64,000 nucleotides of DNA. Source: Sipunculus nudus. Taxonomy: Eukaryota; Annelida; Sipuncula; Golfingiida; Sipunculidae. The stretch is from NCBI GenBank assembly GCA_026874595.1, contig CM049316.1, positions 14,449,839-14,513,838 of the forward strand. The letters are read 5' to 3'. Position 1 is the first letter of the stretch. Every line of letters starts with the position of its first letter. This document shows positions 10,544 through 25,500 of this stretch, one piece after another. Under the pieces are notes generated by a model. It made no database searches and was not told the origin of the DNA. It saw only the letters and a list, made by a program, of their open reading frames with translations. Made by a program: the position numbers and the translations under genes.

Positions 10544-13500
10544 TTATTCATATGATTAATGTATATACTATGTTGATATACTTGTTAAAACCATGTAATT
10601 TATCATGAATTGTCTAAGCAGGATCATGAAAGACATATTAATAAACCTAGTCAATAAATGTAGTGCTGGAATAAACAAAACTTTTCATGATCCATCAAGG
10701 AATGCAAATTTTTGGCATTTCCTCTGGTCCTATTTCCTTCCATAAAAAAATAATGTAATTCAAGGATGTTTGCAGTTAAGGTCATGTGCTAACTTTTAAT
10801 ACTAATAGTTGATTAAAATAGACCTTTTCTGTTTCACTTGTGACACCTGTCGGCGATATTTAACATCTATGGTTCGGGGTTGTACACATGTACGGGAGTA
10901 AAAGGTGGAAGCAGTTGTGTTTTTGGCCCTGTTGTCTGACTAAACCCCAGTATCACCGATCACCTAAGCCCATCATGAAACAACAAATGTTTGTTGCAGT
11001 ATAATATAAAATAAGAAGGGGGCCTTATTTTATCTTATATTGATCTTATATTATAGCCTAGCTTTGAAGCGGGGTTGACCAGTGGATGTTTAAAATTAAT
11101 GTGAAAAAGCTCGTCTTAGGCTATGCATATTATGGTACAGGTGAAAAAAGGTGCACATATAAAAAGACTACTGATGAAACTGACATATGTATCAACACAG
11201 ACGCAGGTTGCTAACTGAAATTGGTAGCATCCTTGACAACCGTGAGAACCTGAACGAAACAACTTGTTCATGAAGAAAAGCTGTGTTACATCTGACAATC
11301 AATGCTGGGTGCATTAAAATAATGAAGTTAACTAGGCTGCTCAAAAGTAGAGAAGACGTTCATGAACTTCTTATTCATGAATTATGAACGTCCCATATAT
11401 ACCCAGTTAGCACAAAACAGTTCACACAGAAAATGCTCTAAAATGTAAAAAAAAACATGGCTATACCTTGAACCCTTTTCTAAGTAAAAATTTTTTCCTT
11501 ATTAGCTCAGCTGACTATAAGTCATCTGAACTATAGTCGTGGTCCATTGTCCGTCGTCCGTCCGTCTGTCCGTCCGTCCGTCCGTCCGTCGTCCGTCCGT
11601 AGATGTGGCACGTTTTGAAACCGTAAGACCTAGGAATCCAAAATTCGGCATAATGTTAGATGTCCCCAAGATCTCCTACCAAGCCGAAAACTGGGTGTTT
11701 GCAACTTCGTTCCTTTGAGAAATTAAGGAAAAACCTCAATTTTTTATTAAAAACCTATTTTCACACTTCAGAACTGCCTAATATCAAAACCACTCATCTG
11801 TTTTACCTCATATTTACCATAAATATTCCTCTATATAGTTCCTATGTACATGCCAGAAATCATGTCTGTATTATTTAATTTAAAAAAGTTATGGGCCCAA
11901 ACATAATGCATTTTGTAAAAAATCAGAAAAGATATTTGATCACTTAACACAAAAAATGTTAATGCTATGGACCTTTTTTCCAGTAATATAACTTTAATTA
12001 ATCAAAATTAAATTGTATACCCAAAATAAGATGAAAATCTTTTAAATTTTTTAAAATATTAATAAAAATAAAAAATTGGTACCTTAAATTTTGCCCAACT
12101 TTGACCATGGCACGTTTTTTTCCTGTAAGTACTGTGGATTTAATTTTCACAGCCTGTTTTTGTTAGCATTTCAACTGTTAACACCAAAAATTTGAAACCA
12201 GTTGATCAAAAACTGTAGATTTTAATCAAGTTTTCAAGCACCATGTAACATATTGTTTACATCAGGCAGTGTTATGCAGTTTGCAAGAGCTCAGCTCCCC
12301 AGCTTCAGCTCTAAGTTCCTTAAATTCGGCATACAGTTAGATGTCTCCAAAATGCCCTACCATGCCAAGAATTTGGTCTCTAGGACATTAGAGATATTAA
12401 TGAAAAACTTCATTTTTCCATTAAAAACCCATTGTTACACTTCAAGACTGCCTAATATCAAAACCACTGATCTGACTTTAATCATAAATAATATACATAT
12501 TTTTCATTCTCTATGCACATGCCAGAATGATGTCAGTATTGTGTAATTGTTTTAAGTTATGGGCCCAAACATAATGCACTTTGTAAAAAATCAAGAAATA
12601 TATTTACTCCCTTAACAAGAGCATTGCTGAAGCTAGAGATTTTTTTGTCAGGGATGTAACATTATTTAATCAAGATTCAATTGAATACCCAAAATTAGTT
12701 CTGAATTTTTCAAATTTTATTTAGTATAAATATAAAATTTGTACCTTAAATTTTGCCCAACTGTGACCATGGCACGTTTGTTTCCCGTGAGCACTGTTGA
12801 TATAATTTTCATATCATGCACACATAAGCATTTCAGCTTTTCAGTTTAAAAAAGCTGAAAGAAATTGGCCAAAAATTGTAGCTTTTATTAATGTTTTTTA
12901 TGAGACCCTGTCAGACTTTGGCTCTCTCCAGCCCCTCTTGAGTCACCTGTATGTTGACCTTGTTGACCTTTCATCAAATTATGCACGCTTGAGGCGAGGC
13001 ATACATGGAATCCAGGCAGCTTATGGCCAGCCACAGTTGATCCAGGTGTCCAACCCAACTCATCTAGTAGTTTTAACCAAGAACATAACAAAAAACAATA
13101 AATTAATAAATTTTTATTGGTTTTTAATAAAAAATTAAAGAAAAATAGAAAAGGAATTTGTTAGTTTATAATAACAGGAAATTAACTTGCAGTTACTGAT
13201 GATATAAGATTCTTGTATCGATGGGTAGAATGTCACATATTCCAAATAACACCATGCAGTCACCTATGGCATTTTTCAGTTCAGTTTTAATGATAAAGAA
13301 GTAAATCATATTATTCATTACTAATCATTAGGGATCATATAAAGGAAATTAGACAAAGATGCAGTTGATGATATTAATCTAGATTCCTGCTGTGTCTAGT
13401 GTGTACATTGATGTGAAATTAGTCCAAAATGAATTTTTTAGTTATTTTTTAATATAAATAAAAGCCATAACACCAGATACTTATGATCATTATTTAAATG

Positions 13501-16500
13501 TGTGAATTTGGTATATTCTGGATTCTCAACATCATTGTTTGGTGAAAACTGAATAAATTCCAGACATGGTGCAAATACTTTGTAATTGTATTTAAATACG
13601 AATATGATTTTGTACTCCATTATAAAATTTCTTGCATAAAGAATGGGAATTCAGGTAAAAATGAAAATATATGAATACTCGTGCAAATACTTTCAAAATG
13701 TATTCATGAATGCATTCATGAATATATTCTTTAATATTATTTTAATAATCATATCAGTTATATTTCATTTATATATTTATATTTATTACCACACAAAACC
13801 AGCATGTGCCTCATTTCTAAATAATATTTTTTTATCATATATAACAGCTGAGCATCGTGACCCATAGGTCCCTTGTTTTTATCCTGTTATAATTTGCCGG
13901 AAAATATGTTATTTATTTCTATTGCATTTCAGTTTTACAATTAAAAAATTCCTATGAAAAAAATGCATAACATTCTTAGAATGTAATCAAAATATTTCTT
14001 TCATATATAGTATATATACATTATTTTGACAGAGTTGTAAATATAATTAAAAACCAAAGATACTATTCTTATATATAGGTTTATATTTTTCAACAATACA
14101 ATAAACCTTTTAATGAATTTGTCACATATAATAAGTCTAACATTTTTTAGCTATATAATTTTAGAAATGTTTTTGATTTTATAAATGGTCTGCTGAGACA
14201 TCAGTGCAACTCATCGAAAATGTTTGTAAAATGTTTTATGCTGCGTGGGTGTATTCACACGTTAACTTACCAATTTCAATGAAACAATATTATTAACAAA
14301 AGTGTACAGTGCTGTGTCACTGGGGTATACTTTATGTTTACTATTTATTGGTCACCTGAACACTAAGGACTCAAAATCAAATGAAAGAGATATCCTCGTC
14401 CCCCCTACAGGTAGGCCTACACTTCTGTTCACATACGGCCTGGGGGTCAGCTGACCCGAACCCTAAACAAGACATCGTAAACGCACGCAGTGCGCATGCT
14501 CGTGGAAAAGGTCTATTCAGGTGATTAAATATCTTTAAGATTTATGTATATTACATGGAAATATTTTCTCGAATTCATGTTTTCAAATGATCACTCTTCA
14601 AAGAACTTCTTGCTCCAAGTTGATGGTTAGGTTTCAGTTCCAGGCTCAGAATGTCAAGCTGATATCAGGATACCATTAAATCATTGCATTGTGGAATTTA
14701 CAGAGACCATGATAAAAGTATAAATGAAGAAAATGGAATTACTAAGAAGTGGTTATTGAGATTTATTGACAGGTTTACATTTGTTTTATTTATCCTGAGA
14801 CCAAGAAAAACTAATCTTCTGTTTTTATACACTCTCAGATTATTTCATAATGTTTGGTCTTTGTCTTGACCAGATCCAGACAGGCCTTCACTCTGATGGA
14901 CTCTCTATGGAAGCCAGACAAGTATAAGAAGATCCTACAGAGCCAGCAGTCATCAGATGATGTAAGGATGTTGGATTTCTCCTGCAAATTAAATTACAAC
15001 AACAAAACAATTTAGTTTTAAATAATCAAAATGGCCAAAACTTCATGTGTGAAATTGGAATAAGTGTTAGTATTAAGCTGAAACACACTGTACTGCCAGG
15101 CCTTGAGCTAAATATGATAGTTAAATGACAATTATGGTGGTGGTGGGGGGGTTTCCTCCAAATGCTTTCCCCAATGTCATTTAACATTTAGCCCCTGAGC
15201 AAATTTTAATTAGTTGTCTGTATGTCATCTTAAGAGGTGCAGGCACATCCCCTTAAGCTACTACATTTTCACCAGAGGGGGGGGGAGAGGGGCCACACTG
15301 CCCTCATGCAGGCATCAGGGACCAAATGTTGTATCTTGTACCCTACTCAGGAGCAGGAAAGGGTTCTTATTGGGTCTTAACAGGGCAAACTATTTCTTGT
15401 AGGGGTGGTAGTAGGTTAGTCCAATATGATGAAAAGATGGCTGGGATGTCTTACAGCTGTACTCTGGCACATTTTAAGTAGAATTGTTGCAGGAATTTTT
15501 CCCATATGCATGAACAAGATTTAATAAAATTAAAATATGTCAAGGCCTAGACAATCTTTGAGTTTTTAAATGGTTTGTCCTACCTTGATTATAACATAAT
15601 TTCTGATTTAGAAATTAGTCAGATTTTTTGCTGATAAGTGGTTATGATTGAATGATGTGATGACCTCTGCAAGAATAAAAAAATGAATAAGGATGAGATT
15701 AATCCCTGCTGGTTAAGGCTGTGCCTAGATCTCCATGGCTTATAACCTCTGCTCCAGTTTTTGTGAATATTTGCCTCTTTCCTCCTATTGTTGAGCATCA
15801 GTGTCTTATGTAATTTACCAAAATCTGTCCATCATTTGGTAAAAATGGAAATTAACCATTAAGTATTTAAGTTGTATTGTATTTTGAAAATTAAAAAAAA
15901 AGTGTATATTTGATTGTACCATTTAATACAACAAGAAGATTATGTTACTGTTCAAGATATTAATATGTTTATCATATATATTGAAGTTATAATGTTTAAT
16001 ACATATTATTTGATATATTAAATTTAATCAACTTTGTCTTGCCCTGTGGACAGAGTGACCAGATGACCAGTGAAACCAGCAGACCAGAGTTTTATTACAG
16101 TTTCTGCACAGCACCAGGGGAAAGCACTGCCAGTCGACTCTCCCAGCAAACGTCAACACTGTACAGTAGACCACAATGTCAGCAGCTCCAGGAGGTCATA
16201 CACATGAATGACTGCAGGGTCTCGTTCTGGGCAAAATGTGTTTATTTACACCAGCCAGAGGTAATATTAATTTACTTTTTATTTAATTAATAAAAATTTG
16301 TTTTATTGCTTATTAGGATAAGGGCTTGATCTTTTCCTTTTCACATGGATGTGATAAATAAAAACAAGCATTGAATTTTTTCACATTGTTATATATATCT
16401 GTACTTAACTGGATTAAAATTTTACTTATTCAGATAAAAGTCTAGTCTGTTCTTTAAATAATAGCACAACAATATGCTATGTTTTATTATCTGTAGTGAA

Positions 16501-19500
16501 TATCCTGAATATATCACGTATCGCAATATACCATAAAAATGCATATCCGTCAAGAAGTTTGTTAGAAAAAAAAATTATTTGAAGAAAGAGGATCCAAATT
16601 TTGCATGAACTTAGTCAAACTGCCGGTCTGAATGTCTTAACTGACCGACAACCAGATATCCTTTCCGGGGAAGTCAGGTACAAAATTCTCCCTTTCAGTC
16701 CAAAAATACTGTCTAATTAGGTTTCCGTACAATATTATTTTTTTTCAGTTTTACCATTTATGCTGTTCTTTCATTTAGATAATGCAGTATATTAAAATGT
16801 TTGCATTTACATAGTTGCTGACAACCAGGAAATGTCCCACTTCTGGCTATAATGAACTTCATTCACGGGCGATTAAGTACGAGTGCAAGAGGCACGAGTA
16901 TTGCGTAATCAATTTGTATTTTATCCAGGGCATCGGCCTCTGTGTATTTAACATTCAATTATGTTACAGAATTGCTCCACAAAAACATTTGGTGCATGCT
17001 TAAGCTAGCAAACATGTAAACCGTAAAAGCCCCTGGGCCGTGGTATCTCAACTACAGACAGGTGACAAAAGGCAATTTCAGCACAAATTAGCGCCCACAC
17101 GATACAGGGGTGGCTACCTGTCACAAGGATCCCCAAACTAGGTCATGCTGTTCACCTGTGTACTTACACGCAGGGAGAAATTATGACTCTGTTCGGAAGT
17201 TCCTACTTAAAATTACCCGAAATCGTAGTGAATGACTGCGACCCTGAGCAAAGCACAGGGAAAAATAGACCGAAGTTCAACCTGACATCAATATCTCAAT
17301 GAACAAAAGAACACAAAACCTGCAAGACTTAGTCAAAATCAGTACTCAACAGAATGTGAAATACATGATTCACTCATGAAAACTTCATAAAAAAGATAGG
17401 AAAACGGAGTTTGACCAAAGAACGATAGATGTGTAGCCCTGGCTTCCGTGCTCTCTCCCTGCGGTTCACTATGCTGGATAGCTACGCTGCATATATGCAG
17501 TTATATTGCATGTAATTGTTCATCAGTGCGCCCTTCTGTTGAGGCAAGGAAGACAGGAGTTAATTAAAACTTGAAAAAAAACTTTTGTTTACTGGCTTGT
17601 GTTTTCTCAGAATGTATAATAAAAATCTCTGATAATAAAATTACTGCCCTTGATCCACAAATATGACCCAGCGGAGGACAGATTACACTGTCACATGGCC
17701 TTTTCATGTGACTCGCGTGGTCCAACTTCATGCGTTCTTTTTAATTTAGATTATATAAAATGTACAGAAGTCATCATCAGTACTGTTTTATTAACACGCA
17801 TAAATAGTCATGTTTTTATTGATATCTGACACTAACAATCATTAGAAGTTTTTAATTAATGAGCAATGATGGAAAGTATGAGAAATCCTTGGCTCTTCTA
17901 TTATCAACCACCTGCCAATTCTGGGTGTCAGACGATCTTCATTTCTGCACAATACTAAAAGAATCGACCTGTTATATTTATTAATCTTAGAATCTTTATG
18001 ATGCCCAATAATATGTTACTAGATTGCACAACAAAACAAATGACAATTTTATAGTTTAAAAAAAATTGGAGTGGTATCGATGTCAAAAACGAGTTGGCCA
18101 GTCATACAATTCCCCATTCCCCAGTGGCCTGCAATACTCCTCTCGATGGTCATGTATGCTGGTTCTTACCTGTTTTGACCCCCAGAATGGCTTGAAAAAT
18201 TTTTTACCTGATATTTACCCTGAAAATGTATACTCGACTTATATGCGAGATCGACATATATGCGAGTTTTTACAGTATTGTTGTTTTCTAGTACATTGTA
18301 GATGAAAGCATGCTTTTTTACACTATAGTGTCTTTTCATATTTATCTTTCTTAAGTTTTGAAACTACAGTTTGACTTTGTATCATTTGCACATTGGCTCA
18401 TCCTTGAAAATATTCTTTACAGAAGGAGGCCTTGAACCAGGATTCTTTTGTGTCTTTATGGTATTTAATTGATCCCTCCACATGTTACAACAGTACAAAG
18501 AACAGCAGTAATTCACCACATGTTGACAACACAACACAAAGGAACCCTACTCCTGTGTGTATGAGGCAGTCAGAGGACTGTGTAACATCACATACAGGAG
18601 CTGTACCAGCAGTGTGTCATGTTAAAGATGCATTGTTATCTGATGGTAAGTTGTTGTTATACAGTAATGTGCTGTAAGCAGATTGCAACATTCTCACTGG
18701 TCCTAATATTAATGTTAGAGCATATGTGTTTTTATGGTTAACATTCTACTTTAATGTTGCACTGCATTATAATTATAACTCAGGAATGTATTATATATCC
18801 CCTTGGTTGGTTGGTTTGCCTGTCAGCAACTTTATAAAAAAAGTTATGAACAGGTTAATGATTTTGATGAAATTTTGTGAAGGATTAGGGTCACAACTGA
18901 GGAAATATCCAATAAATGTTGGAGTTTATTTGGATCAAAATAATATATATCCAGAAATTGTGCACAACACGGGAAAACTTGATTATTTATGTATTTGTAT
19001 AACTATGCACACATCTTATTATGGTTATTGTCTGTATTATTTGTTAAAGTCAGCATAGTCACACTGGATATAAAATGGTGAAATTAGTATATCATTATGT
19101 TGCAAATCCTACAGGCATTTAACTACACCTCACAGAGAAAGTGTAAAGGAAAATACATTAATCCTGTTCTAATTAATTAAAAAAGAAATACACGGCCATT
19201 TCAGAAATGACTGAGTATTAAAACAGTATACAATTGATATTTTGCTGCAAATATAGAACAAAATTGTCATGAAAATAGTCTACATCCTACCTTAAATGTA
19301 GCACAGGTTTATCTAAGATTTTGCCACATATGGAAAATAGATTTAAGAGCATTTATGATTATAAGTAGAATTTTTCTGATACAGTTTCAGGTCAGCTTAT
19401 TGTTGATGGATACAGTCTGGTTACCATGACAACAGATGATGAAGCAAAAGTCCACCAAACGCAACCCATAACACCAGATTACCACAAAAAACTATCAGAC

Positions 19501-22500
19501 CTTGTTGCTGAGATACCTCCTCTCTGTCCCACCACACCAAGGCTTGCCATGGTAACAGTCACAGGTACAAATGCCAGCTCCAAAATCTGCTCATCACAAA
19601 TAAACATTGTTATTTTTTACTATGTAACTAAGAATAGAAAAGTGACCTTACGTTGAATATTCTTTTTTTTTTCTAAGGATAGGTTTATGCTGGTAGGTGG
19701 CACTGAGTGTTGAATGAGGATGAAGGTTACCAGTTAATAAGAATTATGTTATTTATTATAACTTCTTTTATTTCAGGTTTTTTTTGTATGCAAAAGGCTA
19801 GAAATAATCCAGAATTCATGACCTTTCATTAAGATATTAGAGCCAACCTTGGAGGTTCTATCAGACATTTCACCATTATGCATCTGAGGCACTACCAGGG
19901 TTCAAACTTGAAACCTTCTGCTCCTAAGCCCAAAAGTTTAACTACTAGGCTGACACTTACATGTACATCTAATATGTTTGCTAGATGCAGATGAAGAAAA
20001 CAATAGAATAATCCTGGATTATTATTTAGCCTCCCAGATCCAAGGTTTTCAGTGAGGTATAGATTCATTCCAAGAATTGTTCTTTGTTCAGACATTGATC
20101 CTTTCTTTACAGTTTAGTGGAACTTTGACATAAATTCTTCATCTTCAGGGTTATGTTTTCACCCATGTTTGTTGGTTTGTTTGTCTGCAAGTTTGATAGC
20201 CCCCCAAAGATTGAACTGATTTTATTAAAAATTCATTAAAAAGATGGCAGTTTGACGGAAGACATCATTAAATTTTAAGTGTGGCCCTAGATAAAGGATT
20301 GATCCAGTAGGAGAGGTTTGCTTTTATTGAGGTAAATGCTTAGCTGAATAGCATTCTCATGTCTCTTGGATCTGCAAGGATCTATACTTAGGATGTTAAG
20401 CTTTTAATGTCCAGTATCTTTACTAAAAGACTGCAGCCTGCTCCTGAATGTATTATTACAGTTTGACTGACATTTTCTTGAACATCCAAGTCCTAATGAA
20501 ATAAAAAAAACCTTGTTTTAAGTAATTTGTCACAGTTTCTTTTTACAGGCCATCTTGTAAGTGTTGATGAAGATTCGGCATTCACCTGGCTAATGTGTGA
20601 CAGGTGTAATAATGAAGATATTTACACAGATGGTCCAGACAGGTAATGTGTCAATAACCATCTAAATAACATACAAAATTTGACTGTGCCTGCAGGGACT
20701 TACTCCAGCTCGTAGGAATATTTGAAAACCCTAAATATACCAACTTGTTCCTGTTTTGCACAGCACATTATGGGTGAATATTTCACATGAAGCACATATA
20801 TGCAGAGATATCTGTATATCATTTATAACTAGCACTTTGCAACACTAAGCTTTCTGGATCTCTGGTACTACTGTCTGTACACTAAATGTTCCCAATTTTT
20901 TTGGCACAAACCACACATTTCCACATGAAAATGGAACTAGTACAAAAAACTAGTTAAGATTACTTATGCATGAAAAAAATATTACCAGTATCATATGGAC
21001 ACTGACTTGCAGACCTAATTTTAAATCAAGTTATTAATAATACTGTTCCTGTCAGACAGGCTGGTTACAGTGTTCTGGTTAATGTTTCCTATGTATCAGC
21101 TTGATTGCATGTGCTTGTCACTTGTTTTTGCACAGCTCTCTCCTCTTCTGCACTGTTTGCAATCAGGAGGTTGTAAATGCTGCCACTGGTATGAAAATGA
21201 CAGGATATCTAACTGTGGATGGACAGAACAGCCAGGCAGCCATACAGGTATAACAATGTGTGTGGCCTAAATGCATATTCACTGATTTCACTCCATCATT
21301 AGTTACACTTTCTGATAGTAATATTCAATTCAGCTTGGTAAATCTCCTTGTGGACCTTAATTTTTCAGTTGTAACTGGCAAGAACAACATACTTTTATCT
21401 ATCCTCAGCAGCAAAGTATGACAGTAATTGACTTTAATTAAATCCATTGTAAAATCTGGTAAATTACAGAATTGTGCACATAATTTTTTGTAAATAAAAG
21501 TTTTTAATAATTTTTAGCTCAGCTGACTGTAAGTTATCTGAGCTATAGCGATCACTCTTTGTCCGTCCGGCCGGATGGCCGTTAACAAGGAACAAATCGT
21601 AAACACTGGACCTGGAATCTTCTAACTTTACATCCAGAGGGGTCCATGAAAAATCTTCTTGGAAACCTGGAATTAGGTCTCTGTTACCCATATTCTTCAA
21701 GCTATGGGGCTCCGAAGTACCCCCCAGAATAAAGAAAAATATGATACAAAAAGCTCAAATATCTGAACAACTTATGCATCAATTACCATGATTCTTTGCA
21801 TGGATATTGATCATGGAGTGTTTCATCAGTTTCTGCGGACTGGTGGCGCCACCTGTATTTTTTCGATTGTTTACGATTTTTTTCTTTATTTTTGAGACCT
21901 CAAAAGATGCCGTCTTCTGTTAACAGGGCACAAATCTTAATGACTGGACTTAGAATCTTCTGTCTTGACATGCAGGGAGGTCCATGAAAGTCTTCTGGGA
22001 AACTTGGAATTAGGTCTCTGTTACCCATATTCTTCAAGCTATGGGGCTCCTAAATACCCCCCAGAATAATGAAAAATTTGATACAAAAGCTTAAATATCT
22101 CAACAACTAATGCATTGATTACCATGATTCTTTGCATGGATATTGATCATAGAATGTTTCATCAGTTTCTGCAGACTGGTGGCGCCATTTGTATTTTTTC
22201 GAATGTTACAATTTTTTTTCTCTATTTTTGAGACCTCAAAAGATGCCGTCATCTGTTAACAGGGTACGAATCGTAACAGCTGGACCTGGAATCTTCTTAC
22301 TTTACATTCAGAGAGGTCCATGAAAAGTCTTTTTGAAAACCTGGAATTTGGTCTCTGTTACCAATATTCTTCAAGCTATGGGGCTCAGAAGTACCGCCCA
22401 GAATAATGAAAAATTTGATACAAAAGCTCAAATATCCGAACAACTAATACATTGATCACTATGATTCTTTGCATGGATATTGATCATGGAGTGTTTCTTC

Positions 22501-25500
22501 AGTTTCTGCAGACTGGTGGAGCCACCTGTTTTTTTTTTAGTTTTTTTTTTATTTTTTTTACTATTTTTTTATCTATTTTTGAGACCTTAAAAGATGCAGT
22601 CATCTGTTAACAGGGCACAAATCGTAACATCTAGACCTAGAATCTTCTTTCTTGCCATGTTGGGAGGCCAATGAAAAGTCTCCTTGGAAACCTCAAATTT
22701 TTTCTCTGTCACCCATATTGTCTGAGCTATGGGGCTCAGAAGTACCCCCCAGAATAACTTAAAATTTGATACAAAAGCTCTGGTATCTGAACAACTAGTG
22801 CATTGATTGGCATTATTCTTTGCATGCATATGCATCTTGGAGTGTTTCATCAGTTTCTGCAAACTGGTAGTGCCACCCGGACTTCTTTGAATTTTTACGC
22901 ATTTTTATCTTTATTTTTGAGACCTTCAAAGATGTGGTCTTCTGTTTACAGGGAACAAATCATAACTATTTGAGCTTGAATCTTCTTTCTTGACATCCTG
23001 GGAGGTCCATAAAAAACTCCATGGAAACCTGAAATTAGGTCTCTGTTACCCATATTCTCCGAGCAGTGGGTCTTAGAAGTACCTCCCAGAATAACTAAAA
23101 ATTGATACAAAAGCTCCAGTATCTGAACAACTATTGCATTAATCACTCTGATTCTTTGCATGCATATTCATCATGGAGTGTTTCATCAGTTCTTGTGGAC
23201 TGGTGGAAATACCTTAATTTTTAAAAAATTTTAACACATTTTTTTTCACTAGGCCTATTTATGAGACCTACAAAGATGCAGTCGTCCCTTGACAGGACTC
23301 AAAATGTAACCATTGGTCCTAGAATCTTCAAACTTCAGGGAGATCTGTGAAAAGTCTCCTTGGAAACATGAATTAAGGTCTCTGTTACCCATATTTTCTG
23401 AGCTATGGGGCTTATATGCACCCCTCAGAATAATTGAAAATTTGATACCAAAGTAGGGCACAAATCATAACCCTTGGGCCCAGAATCTTCTTACCAGAAT
23501 CTTCTTACTTGACATCCTGAGAGTTCCTCAAAAGTTCTCCCCAGAAACTTGAAATTGGGTATCAGTGACCTATATTTTCAGAGTTTTGGGGTATGTTGGA
23601 GCATCCCAGAAATAATGCAAAACACACACAAATTGCCAGATTCCTCATGAAAGGCTGGTTGGATTGTCATCAAATTTGTTTTTATGGGTTGGGTCTTGAT
23701 GAACTTAGGCTAATATGCATGAACAATGATGCCACCTATCTTAATTAGTTGTCTGTGCAAGAACATATTATCAACATGTCAGTCCGCTGAGCGTCATGAC
23801 CCATGGGTCACTTGTTGGTGAACTTTGAGGAATATTTTTAAATTTATAGTTGATATACATTTGATATAAATATATATTTGATATTCCTAGAACATAGGTC
23901 AAGCCACTATGTATTTCAAATCTTGCAGTACTAACCCTGTATAGAAAGTTTATGAATAGATACCATGATTTTCATTTCTTAAACAGACAATGTGCTTGGA
24001 CTGTTTTTGCACCATGGTTTTACTTATATTCTTAATTATCAGTATCACTCTAAAAGTGCAGCACAAGTAGGAGATATATATGGTTAATATAAGCTACATA
24101 TAGATTAAAAAAAAGATAAAAAATTGTTTGATCAGTGATGCAGGAAATGTGCACAGTTTTAACCTTGCTTTTTTAGCTCCGCCAGGCCACCATTGAAGCA
24201 CTCTTACCCGAAGATTCAGATGAGGAGGTAAGGACCTTTTTAATTTTTAGTTCATCTGACTGAAAGTCATCTTGAGCTATAGTGATCACTCTTTGTCCAT
24301 TGTCCATCTGTAGGGCAGCCATCTGTCCATTAACAAGGCACAAATGTAACTGCTGGACCTAGAAACTTTCTTAGACCTGAACACCAATGGGCCAGAAATA
24401 AGGTCCTACCAATATCTACTGAGTTATGGGGCTCGTAAATACCCCCCAGAATAATTAAAAATTTGATAAAAAAGCTCCAGTATCTGAATAATTAATGCAT
24501 TGATCACCATGATTCTTTGCATGCATATTGATCATGGATGGTTTCTTCAGTTCCTGCAGACTGGTGCAGACTGCAGACTTCAATTTTAACGCATTTTTTC
24601 TCTATTTTTGATACCTTCAAATATAGCGGCCACCATGGTTAACATGGCACAAATTGCCAATGTTGGACCAAAAATCTTCTCACTTGTGCTTATGATTCTT
24701 TGCATGCATATTGATAATGGAGTGTTTCATCAGTTCCTGCAGACTGGTGGCGCCACCTTATTTTTTTAGTGAACCTGTGAGCTTATGCAATGGTATGGAA
24801 TAGTCTGTAGTCCGTCCTCTGTACTTTAAACCATACTGTTTTGAAAATGGCAGGAGCTAGCATCACCAAATTATATGCAAAAAATTATTCATCTAAAAAA
24901 CTCTATGGCCAAGGCCAAAAAAATTAAAATGTTTGGTTCTCAGGCACCGCCCGCGTCCGTTTTAACACCCCGCATCAAACATTTTTATTTTGATTTTCAT
25001 CTTTCAAGAAGATAAATTAATACAATTTTGATACAATTTCTTTGTTATGTAGTGCTTTTACCTGTTTAACAAAAACGCCCTGTTATTTTCATGCTTTTCC
25101 ATGGCCATATGACAATTTTATTGAAACATACAAAAAAAAGTCAAAAATAAAATACAGCCCGCCCACAGTGATTTCTGGAAAAAAGTGCCTGAGAACTATA
25201 CCTTTTTATTTTTTTGGCCTAACTGCATTTTTTTAGATTTTTTGGGGAAAAGCAAAAAAAAAAAACTTAAAAAATCTTCTTCTCTGAAACTTCAGCCTAA
25301 GTGTCCAATATTTTGCAGAAATGATTCCTGGAATAATCGCTCTCAAGTTTGTTTGAATGGTCCAAGTTTGGTGATTTTTAGCTCAGCTGACTATAAGTCA
25401 TCTTAGCTATAGTCGTGGTCCATTGTCCATCATCCGACTGTCTGTCCGTCTGTCCGTCTGTCTGTTCGTCTGTCCGTCTGTACATCCGTCCGTCCGTCCG

